From WHTK01 sp963711035 (GTDB lineage Bacteria; Chloroflexota; Dehalococcoidia; DSTF01; WHTK01): DNA of 64,000 nt. Each line of letters opens with the position of its first letter. Positions within the stretch are counted from its first letter, which is position 1. The position numbers and the translations under genes were made by a program. The stretch is taken from assembly GCA_963711035.1 (NCBI GenBank), contig CAVQCN010000005.1, forward strand, positions 399,616-463,615, in the 5' to 3' direction. The notes under the pieces are model-generated. The model made no database searches and was not told where the DNA came from. It saw only the letters and a program-made list of their open reading frames with translations. This document shows positions 50,279 through 58,969 of this stretch, in pieces.

Positions 50279-51530
50279 GTGAAGGAGATGGAGAAGCAGA
50301 TCGCGGAATGCCTCCGGGTCCTGGAGAGGACCGGAGACATCGAGCGGTGCGTGCAGATTCACCCGAACCTGAGAGGAGATCTCCTCAATCGGGCTGAGCT
50401 CATGCGCGGACTTTCTGCGGCTGCGCCTCCTTCACCCACTCCCGAGTCTGAACTCTCGAGTCGCCGTCTGTTGCTCTCCTCGCTCGCGAGTCCATCCGAA
50501 AGACAACTCAGGCTCGGGCGGATCATCTACGGCCGGCGCAGCGGCCATCGTTGCCGCGTTCACATTGCTCGTGGCAAGCGTGGTCGGCGTTGGAGCGGCA
50601 GCCGGCGGGATCGCTGCTCCCGGGCCGGTAAACGACGTCCTGAGCGCGGTGCTGAGCAACGTAGGTCTAGGTCAGAAGTCCGCTCCGCACGTGGACAACC
50701 ACGGCTCTGATGTAAACAGCCAGATTGAGAATGTCTTCGACTCAGTCACACCTGGGCCGGCCCTGGGGCAGCAGATCGGTCAGATTGCCTGCACGGCAGG
50801 ACAAGGTGGCACCACCCTGCCAGCCCAGGATTCGCCGGCTTCAGGAGACAACGAGGCGAACGACTGCGGTACGCCAGAACCAGGTTCAGGCGACGACCTG
50901 ACTGCGGATCAATCTCCCGAAGCTGCGAACTCGACGTCGTCCGATCACGGATCGACGGTCGAAACGGCCGTCCAGAACGCGATTCAGTCGTCGACGCCGG
51001 GACCTGAGCAAGGCCAGGAAGTCAGCCAGGCTGCATGTCAGTCCGCCACGGACGAGAGCACCCTACCTTCCGGTGCTCAGCAAAGCGACGGCCAACAAGG
51101 AGACAACCAGGACTGCACGCATCCCAACGCCGACGGTACACCGGGCAACGGAGCTGACGCGTCCAATGGCCAAGCCTCCAACCCACCGGGTAACGGCTCC
51201 TCCAACGCTGGCGGCAATGGCAACGGCAGCGGCTCCAACCCGCCCGGTAACGGCTCCTCCAACGGCGGCGGCAATGGCAACGGCAGCGGCTCCAACCCAC
51301 CGGGCAACGGCTCCTCCAACGGCGGCGGCAATGGCAACGGCAGCGGCTCCAACCCACCGGGCAACGGCTCCTCCAATGGCGGCGGCAATGGCAACGGCAG
51401 CGGCTCCAACCCACCAGGCAACGGCTCCTCCAACGGCGGCGGCAATGGCAACGGCGGCGGCTCCAACCCGCCCGGTAACGGCTCCTCCAACGGCGGCGGC
51501 AACGGCAACGGGTCTTCGAAAAAGCCGTAG
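50279..51530 (+). CDS. Putative anti-sigma-position, glycine-rich repeat protein, frameshifted
   Basis: From GTG at 50279 the first frame reads MEKQIAECLRVLERTGDIER, CVQIHPNLRGDLLNRAELMR and SRRLLLSSLASPSERQ. This N-terminal helix set is seen in Chloroflexota proteins next to ECF sigmas. The expected membrane segment (AAAIVAAFTLLVASVVGVGA) is one base out of frame, so a slip lies between about 50480 and 50530. The outer part has two modules (VFDSVTPGPALGQQIGQIAC; IQSSTPGPEQGQEVSQAACQ), then six 19-residue Gly/Asn/Ser repeats and S-S-K-K-P. The role as sigma regulator is inferred from position only. Confidence 0.62.
51177..51518 (+). repeat. Six tandem 57-base coding repeats
   Basis: Each unit encodes S-N-P-P-G-N-G-S-S-N-G-G-G-N-G-N-G-S-G, with one Asn-Ala and one Gly-Gly variant. 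Six units account for 342 bases. DNA identity between units is very high, so length variation between strains is likely. Confidence 0.9.
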
Positions 51531-51687
51531 GCGCGTCGTCTGAGATATCCCTCAAGGCGGTCGCAAGCCGAGTCTCCGGCTTACACGTCTCGTGACATTC
51601 TCAGCTGCCCCCAACCGCAGGCATGAACTCCCGACGCCTGCCCCATGCACCTGACAAGGCATCCAGACCCTCTCTGAGAAGCTGATC

Positions 51688-51770
51688 TCCAGACGGTCGG
51701 CGATTTGTCCAGAAGGAGCGGAGAATTTTCCGTTTCGCACCGAATGATTCGCCAGCAGTCGCGGCATAAG
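51688..51770 (+). pseudogene. Relic of an ECF sigma-factor 3' end
   Basis: CTCCAGACG, then TTTCGCACCGAATGATTCGC and GCGGCATAAGTAGACAGAG closely match the last codons and downstream bases of the sigma gene at 50190-50265 (TTTCGCACCGAACGATTCGT, GCGGCATAGATAGTCAGAG). The readable end is R-F-A-P-N-D-S-P-A-V-A-A-stop against S-F-A-P-N-D-S-S-A-T-A-A-stop. Nothing recognisable remains further upstream. The gap from 51531 to 51687 has no gene. Confidence 0.65.
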
Positions 51771-51889
51771 TAGACAGAGATAGCTCAGGGAAGCGGACGT
51801 ACTAGCAAGCGGGCTCGTGAAGGTCTCCGGCGCCTGGAGGAGTGAAGCAGGGCCGCGACTTTCGCGTCGAGCAAGAGACTGGTGGGGCT

Positions 51890-52330
51890 ATGAACATCCT
51901 CCGACTGCGCGTGCCTCGGGATCGCAGGCGAGAGACGGGGCAGAGCTTGGTCGAGTTGGCCCTCGCCATACCGGTATTGCTCATTCTGACCTTCGGGATC
52001 GTCGATTTCGGCATGGCCTTACAGCGTTACATCACGGTTACCAATGCCGCTCGGGAAGGCGCCCGTTTCGGCATCGTGTGCAACACGGACAGCGCCATCC
52101 AGCAGAGGGTGAGTGACTACTCGGACGACCTCATCAACCCGGCTGACGTGACGGTCAACTGGAAAGACGCCTCGACGAACTCAGAGGTTGCGCCCTGCAG
52201 CTCCACGAATTATCTCGAAGTGACGGCTACGTATGACTACAACTTCATCACGCCGCTAGGCTCCTTTGTCGGGGAGCTGACGGGCGGCCCCTTGAAGCTG
52301 AGCAGCACGACACGAATGCGAGTCGAGTAG
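51890..52330 (+). CDS. TadE-like pseudopilin
   Basis: The 146-residue protein has the TadE signature: RRRETGQSLVELALAIPVLL then ILTFGIVDFGMALQRYITVT and NAAREGARFGIVC. Glu in Q-S-L-V-E-L-A-L is the conserved Glu of the prepilin-like N-terminal helix. A beta-rich part follows (VTVNWKDASTNSEVAPCSST, NYLEVTATYDYNFITPLGS). ATG at 51890 is chosen; the GTG at 51842 sits too close to GGAGGA. TadE proteins are minor pseudopilins of Flp/Tad pili. No other Tad machinery genes are present here. The TadG-like gene follows after two bases. Confidence 0.85.
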   Translation: MNILRLRVPRDRRRETGQSLVELALAIPVLLILTFGIVDFGMALQRYITVTNAAREGARFGIVCNTDSAIQQRVSDYSDDLINPADVTVNWKDASTNSEVAPCSSTNYLEVTATYDYNFITPLGSFVGELTGGPLKLSSTTRMRVE

Positions 52331-52332
52331 CC

Positions 52333-53922
52333 ATGGGAGGCTCGATTAGCGAAAAGCCCAAGTCTCATGAAGGACGCGCCAACCGGCGTTGTGACATCGT
52401 GGCGGAGAGCGGGCAGGTCCTGGTCGTGCTTGCCCTTCTGGTTCCCGTGCTGCTCGGCCTGGCCGGGTTGGCCCTCGACACGGGCATTCTGACGCAGAAC
52501 CGAACCGAAGGACAGCGCGCTGCTGATGCCGCCGCCCTGGCCGGCGCGGAGCGCATCGTTTTTCATTTGCCGGGCGAAAGCACTGCTGATATCGAGAACA
52601 ATGCCAGGCAGGTCGCCTGCCAGTATGCGCAGAAGAACGGCTTCGGTACGGGTTCTTGCCCGAACAGTGAGGTGACCGTCAACCTGCCACCCCTCTCCGG
52701 CCCCCACGCGGGAGACCACGACTTCGTCGAAGTCATCATCACGAGAACCTCCCCTACCTACTTCATGAAGGTGTTGGGGATCGACTCGACGACGATTACG
52801 ACGCGAGCCGTAGGCGTCTCGACTCCCGAGAAGCGCAACTACGCGTTGGTGGTGCTTTCACCACACCAATGCGATGCCTTCACAACGAGCAGCAACATCG
52901 TCATCAACGGCGGTGGCATCGTCGTCGATTCGGACGGTGCCGCCGGAGGCTCTTGCGTCGGGGAATCGGCCAGCCAGAACGGCGGCAGCGTCATCACTTC
53001 TCAGAGCTGCTATGACAAAGCTGGAGACTTGATCGATTGCACGCTGGACTACAACGAGGAGAGTAGCTGGGCAGTCGCGAACAACGTCACGGACATTCCT
53101 TCGCCCACCAAGGCGCCTCCGTTCCCGGACCCGCTCAGTTGCCCGGACGGAAGCCAGGCGACTATCGCCAACGGCGGGCCCGACGACTATTGCCCGCGTC
53201 CGGTTCCTTGCACGGACCTCTCCAGTGCAGTCCCTTCTGTTTGCGTGCCGATATCGACGACGGCCTGCGGCAACCACTCGATCCCATGCAACTCGAACCA
53301 GCTTTCGACCGCCGCCTCGCCCAAAGTCACGCACCTGACCGGAAGCGGCGACGTGACTCTTGAGCCCGGCACGTACTACGGCGGGCTCGACATCAACAGC
53401 ACGAGCCAGACCGTGCACTTCAAACCGGGAATCTACGTGTTTGCCGGGACCCAACAGAATGGCAACGGCGGCGGCCTGAGCTACCAGAGCGGTAACCTCT
53501 GCGGTGTTGGGGCGGCCGGCACATGCACCGTCGCGACGGGCGTCACGTTTTTCAACACGCAAAACGTGGCCGGTGGCCTCCCTTGCGGCTCAATGAAGCT
53601 CACCGGCAGCGGCTACTTCAAGTTCAACGCCCCAACCGTCCCGCATTCGGCAGTCCTCACCGGCTATTACGAAATGCTGATCTGGCAGGACGATTCCTGC
53701 ACGGCTCAGTTCACCTTTGCCGGTTCCGGCAACGGCGGGGCCTGGACCGAAACCGGCATGATGTACCTCCCCCAGGCCGACATGAAGGTGACCGGCGGCG
53801 GCAACTTCGGCGCCGTCCAGATCATCACCCGGACCTTCAGCCAGAGCGGAGGCCAGTCGATCACCATCGATTTCACTCGCTACGTCGACACGGACGACCG
53901 GACGTACAAGTTAGTTGAGTAG
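52333..53922 (+). CDS. TadG-like protein
   Basis: The 529-residue protein starts with the TadG/TadE-like N-terminus: ESGQVLVVLALLVPVLLGLA then GLALDTGILTQNRTEGQRAA and DAAALAGAERIV. The next 100 residues (VEVIITRTSPTYFMKVLGID, STTITTRAVGVST) are the usual TadG region. Residues 180-529 are Cys- and Gly-rich with parallel-helix-like text (TGSGDVTLEPGTYYGGLDIN, FKPGIYVFAGTQQNGNGGGL, GMMYLPQADMKVTGGGNFGA). There is no von Willebrand A domain. Probably an exported surface protein processed like a prepilin. It forms an operon with the TadE-like gene. Confidence 0.82.
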   Translation: MGGSISEKPKSHEGRANRRCDIVAESGQVLVVLALLVPVLLGLAGLALDTGILTQNRTEGQRAADAAALAGAERIVFHLPGESTADIENNARQVACQYAQKNGFGTGSCPNSEVTVNLPPLSGPHAGDHDFVEVIITRTSPTYFMKVLGIDSTTITTRAVGVSTPEKRNYALVVLSPHQCDAFTTSSNIVINGGGIVVDSDGAAGGSCVGESASQNGGSVITSQSCYDKAGDLIDCTLDYNEESSWAVANNVTDIPSPTKAPPFPDPLSCPDGSQATIANGGPDDYCPRPVPCTDLSSAVPSVCVPISTTACGNHSIPCNSNQLSTAASPKVTHLTGSGDVTLEPGTYYGGLDINSTSQTVHFKPGIYVFAGTQQNGNGGGLSYQSGNLCGVGAAGTCTVATGVTFFNTQNVAGGLPCGSMKLTGSGYFKFNAPTVPHSAVLTGYYEMLIWQDDSCTAQFTFAGSGNGGAWTETGMMYLPQADMKVTGGGNFGAVQIITRTFSQSGGQSITIDFTRYVDTDDRTYKLVE

Positions 53923-54086
53923 TAGCGAGAGCATGAGGCCGAAAGACAGTCAGGCTGCGGCAAGCAGTGAATTCACGTTCTCCAGGCGTCTGCCGTTCTC
54001 GTCATTTTCCTGTGGTTCGACGTTGATGACGAACTGGAATCGGTACGTAAAAGCGGCAACGGCTGCACTCAGGGGACAGTCAACCC

Positions 54087-54656
54087 ATGATCCAACAGAG
54101 CCTCACGAATAAGAGCAGCGCCGTATCGGCAGATACTGATGGCCTCGAAGTGGCGCGCGCAAAAGCGGGCGACGCATCGATTTGGGGGCTGTGGTACCAA
54201 CGGTTCTACACGCGACTCTTTCGATATGCCTTCGTCCGGCTGCGTCACGTGAAAGAGGCCGAGGATATTACGGCGGAGGTGTTCGTTGAGGCAATGCGCA
54301 GCATCAGAAGCTACACCTACACCGGGAAACCTGTGTTGGCCTGGCTCTACCGCATAGAGCACAACATTATGTTCGACCGTCTCAAGGCAGAGGGACTCAG
54401 CGCCCGGGCCGCGATGCAACCTCAGGCCATCACAACCGTGGGGCCGGAGGAATTACCGGCAGCGATCGACCTCGAGAAGGCCATCAGGAACCTCGCTCCC
54501 GACCAGCGCCGAGTAATCATCCTGCGCTTCTTCGAGGACCTATCCAGCCGCCAGGTTGCCGAAGCAATCGGCCGAAGTCAGAGCGCGGTGTTCTCTCTCC
54601 AGACGCGGGCATTGGCCAACCTCCGCAGAAATCTGAAAAACGAGCGCGTCGCTTAA
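54087..54656 (+). CDS. ECF-type RNA polymerase sigma factor 2
   Basis: The 189 residues show region 2 (GLWYQRFYTRLFRYAFVRLR, EAEDITAEVFVEAMRSIRSY, KPVLAWLYRIEHNIMFDRLK) and region 4 (IDLEKAIRNLAPDQRRVIIL, RFFEDLSSRQVAEAIGRSQS, AVFSLQTRALANLRRNLKNE). It is related to sigma factor 1 and to the relic at 51688. No anti-sigma gene follows; the next feature is a tRNA fragment. It may control the Tad-like genes just upstream, which is inference. The 160 bases before it hold nothing I recognise. Confidence 0.92.
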   Translation: MIQQSLTNKSSAVSADTDGLEVARAKAGDASIWGLWYQRFYTRLFRYAFVRLRHVKEAEDITAEVFVEAMRSIRSYTYTGKPVLAWLYRIEHNIMFDRLKAEGLSARAAMQPQAITTVGPEELPAAIDLEKAIRNLAPDQRRVIILRFFEDLSSRQVAEAIGRSQSAVFSLQTRALANLRRNLKNERVA

Positions 54657-54708
54657 GCGGAGAGTCAGGGTGAGCAAACGTCCTGTCCTGTACGAGATGG
54701 GGGAGAAA

Positions 54709-54756
54709 TGGCGCGCTCGGAGGGATTCGAACCCCCGACACCTGGTTCCGAAGACC
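54709..54756 (-). other. 3' fragment of a tRNA-Arg gene (probable attachment site)
   Basis: Read on the minus strand it contains GGTCTTCGGAACC (anticodon loop CTTCGGA, TCG), ACCAGGTGTCGGGGGTTCGA, ATCCCTCCGAGCGC, G and CCA. The acceptor 5' strand and D-arm are missing, and the sequence beyond 54756 does not resemble a tRNA. Such truncated 3' halves are the usual scar at the far end of elements that integrate into tRNA genes. The polarity puts the element on the right-hand side. Confidence 0.7.
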
Positions 54757-54883
54757 TATCTCGTTCACCCCAGGCCCTGGTGTTTGGTCACGTTTAGCCC
54801 CGTTTCGTACATGGCGGCGGCCCTCAGATCAGCCTTTCGTCCCTTCTAGTCCCAAGCAGTCACAACCACCACATGGTCAAGAG

Positions 54884-55159
54884 ATGGTCAAAGCGGGTCG
54901 GGGCAGTGATCAAGAACCGTTCGCTCCGCTGGCCTCGCTCCAGAAGTCAGCCTCTTTGAAGGGCAATCCCGGCAAGCGAGCATTGAACAAGGACGAGCCC
55001 AAGCCTGCGCCAAGGCTGCGGCGGGTACCCCGGCACCTCTCCGACGAGGCGAGGAAGGAGTGGCGACGCGCCGGTCGCTTCCTGCTCAAACTGGGCCTCG
55101 CCTCCGACCTCGAATTGGCGGCCTTCGCCGCTTACTGCACCGGAGATGACGAGCCGTAG
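54884..55159 (+). pseudogene. P27-type phage terminase small subunit, truncated
   Basis: The 91 residues contain SLKGNPGKRALNKDEPKPAP, RLRRVPRHLSDEARKEWRRA, GRFLLKLGLASDLELAAFAA and Y-C. This is the N-terminal half of P27-family small terminases (L-x-G-N-P-G-K-R-x-x-N, P-x-x-L-x-x-x-A-x-x-x-W). These proteins bind phage DNA for packaging. Family members run to about 120-160 residues; here the frame ends after A-A-Y-C, so it is a remnant. The following 200 bases have no gene, and no large terminase follows. With the adjacent tRNA fragment it marks an element end. Confidence 0.75.
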
Positions 55160-55368
55160 ACCTGCCGGAAGGCACAACCATCAACGGCGTGGAGGCAGAC
55201 ACCGGCTGACGCATTAGGTGAGCTCGGACGGAGCACCTTCATGGCGCTCTATCTCGTACGTCGACCTCAAGGAGATGGCCACGCAGTCCGAAAAGAGCTA
55301 TGTAAATGGAGACACCACTTCGGCCCGTTCCTCGCAGTAAGTGCATTTGAAGGCGACAGGAGAAAGCC

Positions 55369-55860
55369 ATGGACCAGCTAGAGCCGACCACGGTTCACCG
55401 CCGCTTCCACGCTCCGCACGCACACTTGAGTTCACCCTTCGGTGAGGACTCATTCGGCCATCTGGCTGAGCGGTTCGCTCGCTTCTTCGGTACTCCAACT
55501 TTCATCATCGGCCAGAGCTGCGCGGTACTCGTGTGGATTGCCATCAACGCAGCCGTCGTTGCACTCCGCTGGGACCCATACCCGTTCATTCTCTTGAACC
55601 TGGCTTTCAGCACGCAGGCCGCCTACGCTGCGCCGCTGATCCTCTTGGCCCAGACTCGCCAGGCGGACCGCGACAAAGCCTGGTCGGATGCCGATACGCT
55701 TCACCGAGAAGAACTTTCCCAACGATCTGTCCTACTTATCAGGCAGAATACCGAGCTCCTTCAGCAGAACACCAACCTCACGCAACGCGTGGTGGAGCTT
55801 TCTGAGCAGGTCAAACAGCTCACGGAAGACATTCATTTGAAGGTGGTTGGAGGGAACTGA
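55369..55860 (+). CDS. DUF1003 membrane protein
   Basis: The 163 residues read DSFGHLAERFARFFGTPTFI then IGQSCAVLVWIAINAAVVAL, PYPFILLNLAFSTQAAYAAP and LILLAQTRQADRDKAWSDAD. This is the DUF1003 pattern: A-x-x-x-G-(S/T)-x-x-F-(I/L), two membrane helices with F-D-P-Y-P-F-I-L-L-N, and then N-R-Q-x-x-x-D-R. A coiled-coil tail follows (NTELLQQNTNLTQRVVELSE). Function is unknown. GGAGAAAGCC precedes the ATG. It lies inside the putative integrated element. Confidence 0.85.
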   Translation: MDQLEPTTVHRRFHAPHAHLSSPFGEDSFGHLAERFARFFGTPTFIIGQSCAVLVWIAINAAVVALRWDPYPFILLNLAFSTQAAYAAPLILLAQTRQADRDKAWSDADTLHREELSQRSVLLIRQNTELLQQNTNLTQRVVELSEQVKQLTEDIHLKVVGGN

Positions 55861-55925
55861 GCACAGACACGATGACGCGATCGTGGGACTACCACCCCCC
55901 TACTTGAAGTAGTCGGAACTGGTCG

Positions 55926-56249
55926 ATGGTAGGCAGTCACAGAACCTGCGAAGCGCTCACGGAGAAAGGCAGACGCTGCCGCGCCCGTGCGAGACGCGAT
56001 TACTGCATCTTCCACGACCCTGATGATGCCGAGGTCGTGCAAGAGGCAAGGCGAGCCGATGGTCAGCGGCGCAAGCGGGAAGCCACCCTCGCTACCGCCA
56101 TTACTTTGAAGGCCTCACCAGCCATCGAGGACATTCGCCGCTTGGTCGAAGTCGCGCGTACGACGCCCTCGGCTTCGACAACAACATCAACCGCGTACGA
56201 GCTCTCGGTTACCTCGTCAGGTCGCCTTCACCCTTCTGGTGAAGCGTGA
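55926..56249 (+). pseudogene. Phage-type zinc-finger-like protein, frameshifted
   Basis: The first 50 residues read CEALTEKGRRCRARARRDYC then IFHDPDDAEVVQEARRADGQ. The C-x-x-x-x-x-x-G-x-x-C...Y-C-x-x-H pattern occurs in small phage and element proteins. After DIRRLVEVAR the expected tail appears one base out of frame (DALGFDNNINRVRALGYLV) and then again in the third frame (VAFTLLVKRE). Two single-base losses near 56160 and 56212 explain this. Its position after the terminase remnant fits an element gene in decay, or indel errors. Confidence 0.6.
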
Positions 56250-56265
56250 AGGTGGAGGAGCGCCT

Positions 56266-57525
56266 TCAGGAGCCGTGGAAAGAAGGACCGGCCCTGAGAG
56301 GAAAGCTGGCGTCGAAGGAACTGATAAGGTCCAGCCAGTCCTCCATGAGCCGTGTCATGAGGAACTTCGCCCTCACCTTTGCTCTTGCCTGTTCTCCCAG
56401 TCGGTGACGTAATCCTTCGTCCTCTACCAGCTGGACGATGCGCTGAGCAGTCTCCTCGATGCCGTTAACCAAGAAACCATCGACCCCATCCTCAATCTGG
56501 TGTCGTATGCCGCCGACATTCGAGCCGACCACGGCTGCGCCCTTCCACATTGCCTCCGTAACCGTGAGACCAAAGCCTTCTCGGAGCGACTTTTGAACCA
56601 CAACAGCTGCGCTGCGCTGCAAGGCGTTGACCAACGCCGAGTCCTGCACGAAAAGTACCCTGATCTTGTCGTCGGCGCAGCGCAGCACAGACTCGAGGAC
56701 GACTTGCCCTTCGGGATCGTCCGTGGCCGCGTTGCCCAGCAGCACCAGCCGGCAATCAACCTCTTGCGACGCCAACCGGAACGCTTCGACCACACCGAGC
56801 GGGTCTTTCCACGGATCGAAGCGCGAAACCTGAACCACGAGCGGCAGGTCTGTGGGGATGTCGTAGTGTTCCAGCCGTTCATGGATTTCGGCGTTGCTCA
56901 GCTCTTTGTTGGTTGTGGAGAACGGATTGATCGCCGGCATGATGAAGCGCTGAGGTGTTGCGAGCTTCTGTGCATATTCGGGCAGTGAGAGAACCACTGC
57001 ATCGAAGCGCTCGATGAACCGCAAGAGATACTCGAAGACTTCCGCGTTGGGGCTTGAGAGGTCGATGTGGCAGCGCCAAACCCAGGGCGCCTTCTTCCGG
57101 AAGAAGTCGATCAGCGGCAGCGGTTGTGGATCGTGGATCACGATCAGATCGTGATCCAGATGGAGTCGGCCAGCGTTTTCGTACACCACCTCCTCGAAGA
57201 CCCGCTTTTTCAGGTCGCTGAGATTGATGTCGGCGCCCTGAAGTGCGTTGTGCATCTTCTTGGTGATGCTGAAGAAGTCCGGGCGACCCTGGATGACGCG
57301 CCAGCCAGTCTTGATGCCTGCTCGGTTCATCAGCAGCGTGAGAGAAGACAGGATCTCCGCCACGCCGCCGCCGTAATAGGTGGAGCTGACATTCTCCAGG
57401 TGCAAGTCGCTGAGCGTGTCTGCCTTCTTAAGAATTCGCTGAACGGCCTCGCTGCCGATGAGCGGCTCGTAGTCCTCCACAGAGGTAAGTTTTATTGGTG
57501 GATTCTCCACCGAGAGATCGTCCAT
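56266..57525 (-). CDS. Trehalose-synthase-type glycosyltransferase (TreT-like, GT4)
   Basis: The 419 residues match the GT4 trehalose glycosyltransferring synthase. LENVSSTYYGGGVAEILSSL, GIKTGWRVIQGRPDFFSITK, LIVIHDPQPLPLIDFFRKKA, PWVWRCHIDLSSPN, PLVVQVSRFDPWKDPLGVVE and SLREGFGLTVTEAMWKGAAV are characteristic. TreT joins NDP-glucose and glucose to give trehalose. The E-G-F-G-L-x-x-x-E motif binds the nucleotide sugar. Length and motif order are normal. The divergent neighbour is a GalT-like enzyme, so the two could supply and use sugar nucleotides, as part of stress protection. Confidence 0.85.
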   Translation of the reverse strand: MDDLSVENPPIKLTSVEDYEPLIGSEAVQRILKKADTLSDLHLENVSSTYYGGGVAEILSSLTLLMNRAGIKTGWRVIQGRPDFFSITKKMHNALQGADINLSDLKKRVFEEVVYENAGRLHLDHDLIVIHDPQPLPLIDFFRKKAPWVWRCHIDLSSPNAEVFEYLLRFIERFDAVVLSLPEYAQKLATPQRFIMPAINPFSTTNKELSNAEIHERLEHYDIPTDLPLVVQVSRFDPWKDPLGVVEAFRLASQEVDCRLVLLGNAATDDPEGQVVLESVLRCADDKIRVLFVQDSALVNALQRSAAVVVQKSLREGFGLTVTEAMWKGAAVVGSNVGGIRHQIEDGVDGFLVNGIEETAQRIVQLVEDEGLRHRLGEQARAKVRAKFLMTRLMEDWLDLISSFDASFPLRAGPSFHGS

Positions 57526-57640
57526 CGCGTGTCTCCTTTACCGGGATGACTTCCGAGGTGCGCGGCAACCTTAATGAGGCTTGCTTCTCTTATGATCTAC
57601 CAAGCTATGCCTAAGGTAGGACGATCCGGGCCGGTCACAT

Positions 57641-58687
57641 TTGAGTTTTCGGTCTATGAATAGGCAGCATCCACGCCACGATGGCCCAGAACTGAGGACA
57701 GATCTCCTGACAGGCCATCAGGTCATCCTGTCGAATCGACGCGGTCAGCGGCCACATAGCCCAGAGGCCACGCGGCAATTCTCGCGCAGGGAGGTGGATC
57801 CTGCCTGCCCCTTCTGCCCTGGCAACGAAAGTCAGACGCCGCAACCAGTTCTCATTGTTCCGGGAGAAGTCGCGACGCGGCCGTGGGCGATGCGGGTCGT
57901 ACCGAACCTCTTTCCCATTGTCTCAATCCCACCCCTTACGGCTGAATCAGCGCCTTTGCACCGGTCGATCGCCAGCGGAGTGCATGAGGTCATTATTGAG
58001 ACGCCTCGTCACGACCTGGAGCTAAGCCAACGCGGAGTGAGCGAGGTTGCCAGCCTGCTCGGTGTCATACGAACCAGGCTCATCGATCTGCTGGCCAGGC
58101 CAGATACGCAGTATGTCTCCGTCTACAAGAACCAGGGTTTGCAGGCGGGAACGTCGCTGACTCATCCGCACTCTCAGATCGTTGCTTTGGACTTCATGCC
58201 GCAAGAAGTCAGGAGCACAATCCGTCGGGCGCACCGGCACCTCAAGTCCAAGGGACAATGTCTCCTCTGCCGGATGCTCCAAAGCGAGCTGCAAATCGGA
58301 ACGAGAATCGTGGCCAAGTCCAATGACCTGGTGGTATTTGCGCCTTACGCTTCCATGGTTGCAGGCGAGCTGCTCCTGGTTCCGACACACCACGAAAGCA
58401 CCTTCACAAACGCCCCAGAGAGCCTGCTCGACGATCTTGCCGAGCAGCTGATATTGGTCCTACGAGCAATGCGTTCCGTCCATGATGACCCACCCTTCAA
58501 CCTCATACTTCAAACAGCGCCAAAACAGTACCTGCGCGATGAGGCGCTGCATTGGTACTGGCGGCTCGTGCCACGCATGACACGAACCGCTGGTTTCGAG
58601 CTCGATACTGGAGTGCAGGTCAATGGTTTGGAGCCGGACCAGGCAGCAGCAATGCTGCGTCAAGCGATTGAGCAGGGACCGTCGTAA
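57641..58687 (+). CDS. Galactose-1-phosphate uridylyltransferase-like protein
   Basis: The 348 residues follow the GalT layout of the HIT superfamily. ELRTDLLTGHQVILSNRRGQ, ACPFCPGNESQTPQPV (zinc C-x-x-C), RVVPNLFPIV, GVHEVIIETPRHDLELSQRG and YKNQGLQAGTSLTHPHSQIV lead to the catalytic H-P-H-S-Q. A second Cys pair is CLLCRML, and HWYWRLVPRMTRTAGFELDT is in the C-terminal domain. H-P-H-S-Q replaces the H-P-H-x-Q of classical GalT within normal variation. Activity could be on galactose-1-P or another sugar phosphate, as in ADP-glucose phosphorylases. TTG at 57641 or ATG at 57656 may be the start. Confidence 0.85.
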   Translation: MSFRSMNRQHPRHDGPELRTDLLTGHQVILSNRRGQRPHSPEATRQFSRREVDPACPFCPGNESQTPQPVLIVPGEVATRPWAMRVVPNLFPIVSIPPLTAESAPLHRSIASGVHEVIIETPRHDLELSQRGVSEVASLLGVIRTRLIDLLARPDTQYVSVYKNQGLQAGTSLTHPHSQIVALDFMPQEVRSTIRRAHRHLKSKGQCLLCRMLQSELQIGTRIVAKSNDLVVFAPYASMVAGELLLVPTHHESTFTNAPESLLDDLAEQLILVLRAMRSVHDDPPFNLILQTAPKQYLRDEALHWYWRLVPRMTRTAGFELDTGVQVNGLEPDQAAAMLRQAIEQGPS

Positions 58688-58969
58688 CGCACTGCCATGC
58701 GGTGTGATTCAGATGGGGTTCGAGGAATGCGCCTTACCCATTACGGCTCCTTTGCGGTGCGCACTCATGCCCCCGGCCACTAGACGCCCTACGAGGACGA
58801 GGCGTATCCGTGCCGGAACAATCTGTGCTTCACCGCCTTGCTTCTACCGGAGTCGCCGACGAAGGACCACCGGGCACTTTGCCTGGATGATTGGACAGCG
58901 AAATTGACGCGACACGATGACTTCTTAGTGTCCCAACGACGGATTGCTAGTCGCTAAGGGAGTCGCCCA
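58688..58969. other. Gap without a convincing gene
   Basis: This stretch after the GalT-like gene has short open frames with many rare-looking Arg/Pro codons and no ribosome site. It may be decayed coding DNA. No repeat or terminator is evident. Confidence 0.35.

Noticed and set aside
51177..51518. Regular 57-base repeats that could suggest a CRISPR array
   Set aside because: Units abut without unique spacers, keep frame and encode a Gly/Asn/Ser repeat, and no cas genes are present.
51890..53922. A complete Tad/Flp pilus locus
   Set aside because: Only TadE- and TadG-like genes are present. The ATPase TadA, TadB/TadC, the prepilin peptidase and the Flp pilin are missing.
54709..54756. A functional tRNA-Arg
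   Set aside because: The 5' acceptor strand and D-arm are absent, so only the 3' part of a tRNA gene is present.
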